Shown in pieces: positions 6,009-6,459 of a DNA stretch of 6,459 bases. This DNA is from Chlamydiota bacterium (GTDB lineage: Bacteria; Chlamydiota; Chlamydiia; Chlamydiales; Simkaniaceae). The stretch is taken from assembly GCA_021772295.1 (NCBI GenBank), contig JAJFMG010000056.1, positions 1-6,459 on the forward strand, given 5' to 3'. How positions within the stretch are numbered: position 1 is the first letter of the stretch; every line of letters begins with the position of its first letter. The position numbers were made by a program, and so were the translations under genes. The notes under the pieces were generated by a model. It was not told where the DNA came from, searched no databases, and was given only the letters and a program-made list of their open reading frames with translations.

Positions 6009-6459
6009 ATGTTTGAAAAATTAGAAAAAGAAGATTTTATTACTCTTGCAAAAACACATGCAAGAATTGCTGTTTTTCAAGAATTTCCTGCTGATTTAAT
6101 GACTCCTATGCAAGCCCTGCAAGCTATTCGGAAAGAATTTCAAGATATAACGCTTTTAGAATCTGCACATATCCATCCAAGCATGGGGCGTGTATCTGTA
6201 ATTGGGTTTGATCCGATTGCAGAAGTGAAGGCTTTTGCCAATCAGTGCACTATAAGAAGTGGTGATGATATTTCCAAAGAGAACAAGGATCCACTTACCG
6301 CTCTCAGAGGTTTACAAGAAAAGTATAAAGTCGGGAGCACAAAACCACTTGGTGGTTTTGTGGGAGGGATATCAGGGTACTTTGCGTTTGAAGCGATTTC
6401 CTATTTTGAAGATGCAATTTCATTTTTAGATGATGAGCAATCGATGCCAGATCTTTTTT
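6009..6459 (+). CDS. trpE: Anthranilate synthase component I, N-terminal part (truncated by window end)
   Basis: TrpE, with the glutamine amidotransferase TrpG, turns chorismate into anthranilate, the first committed step of tryptophan synthesis in the cytoplasm. Only the first 150 codons of the usual ~500 are here, covering the N-terminal regulatory domain. LLES at residues 49-52 matches the conserved motif that contributes to the tryptophan feedback site. GRVSVIGFDP (about 61-70) and the glycine-rich LGGFVGGISGYFAFEAISYF block are also typical of the TrpE/PabB N-terminal domain. The catalytic chorismate-binding domain lies beyond the edge. PabB is the main alternative, but LLES plus linkage to trpR favours TrpE. 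The ATG is four bases after the trpR stop, with no clear ribosome binding site, which suggests translational coupling. It would be controlled by the TrpR operator upstream of trpR and by tryptophan feedback on the enzyme. Confidence 0.92.
   Translation, partial: MFEKLEKEDFITLAKTHARIAVFQEFPADLMTPMQALQAIRKEFQDITLLESAHIHPSMGRVSVIGFDPIAEVKAFANQCTIRSGDDISKENKDPLTALRGLQEKYKVGSTKPLGGFVGGISGYFAFEAISYFEDAISFLDDEQSMPDLF

Overview
The window is an AT-rich bacterial segment with six genes on both strands and the start of a seventh at its right edge. The best lineage guess is a member of the Chlamydiota outside the classical Chlamydia pathogens. This rests mainly on TrpR: its C-terminal half (ITRGSNALK followed by a DP-containing helix) resembles chlamydial TrpR more than the E. 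coli protein, and it is short at the N-terminus like the chlamydial form. A low-GC gammaproteobacterium of the Legionellales type is the main alternative. I recognise no RNA gene, insertion sequence, CRISPR array, integrase or phage gene.

Layout. Bases 100-768 (+) encode a TsaC/Sua5/YrdC-family threonylcarbamoyl-AMP synthase, which makes the activated intermediate for the t6A37 tRNA modification; it appears to use a TTG start. Its 3' end overlaps by 39 bp a convergent 144-residue protein of unknown function (730-1164, -). A 187-bp AT-rich gap follows. On the minus strand, 1352-2086 encodes a small single-anchor AsmA-like envelope protein. It lies 66 bp downstream of a cytoplasmic-type GH37 trehalase (2153-3625, -), so the two may be co-transcribed. 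A 98-bp divergent intergenic region containing repeated TTAATAAT octamers separates the trehalase from a 639-residue inner-membrane protein (3724-5643, +). That protein has five predicted membrane segments and a sulfatase/alkaline-phosphatase-superfamily periplasmic domain, and its architecture recalls YejM/PbgA, EptA and LtaS.

The right end is the start of a tryptophan operon. A TTGACA -35 box, a 17-bp spacer and a TAACAT -10 box precede a perfect 8+2+8 inverted repeat lying across the -10. Next come a strong ribosome binding site, trpR (5732-6004) and, four bases later, trpE (6009 to beyond the window). This is an autoregulated repressor-operator arrangement. Because trpE follows trpR, the organism probably makes anthranilate from chorismate, unlike the shortened trp operons of pathogenic Chlamydia.

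The genes fall into separate functional units: tRNA modification, an unknown protein, trehalose breakdown with an envelope protein, envelope lipid or glycan modification, and tryptophan synthesis. I found no clear evidence of a wholly new multi-gene system. The points most worth following are the membrane sulfatase-family enzyme with an apparently complete active site, the operator architecture with trpR-trpE linkage, and the two poorly characterised minus-strand genes.
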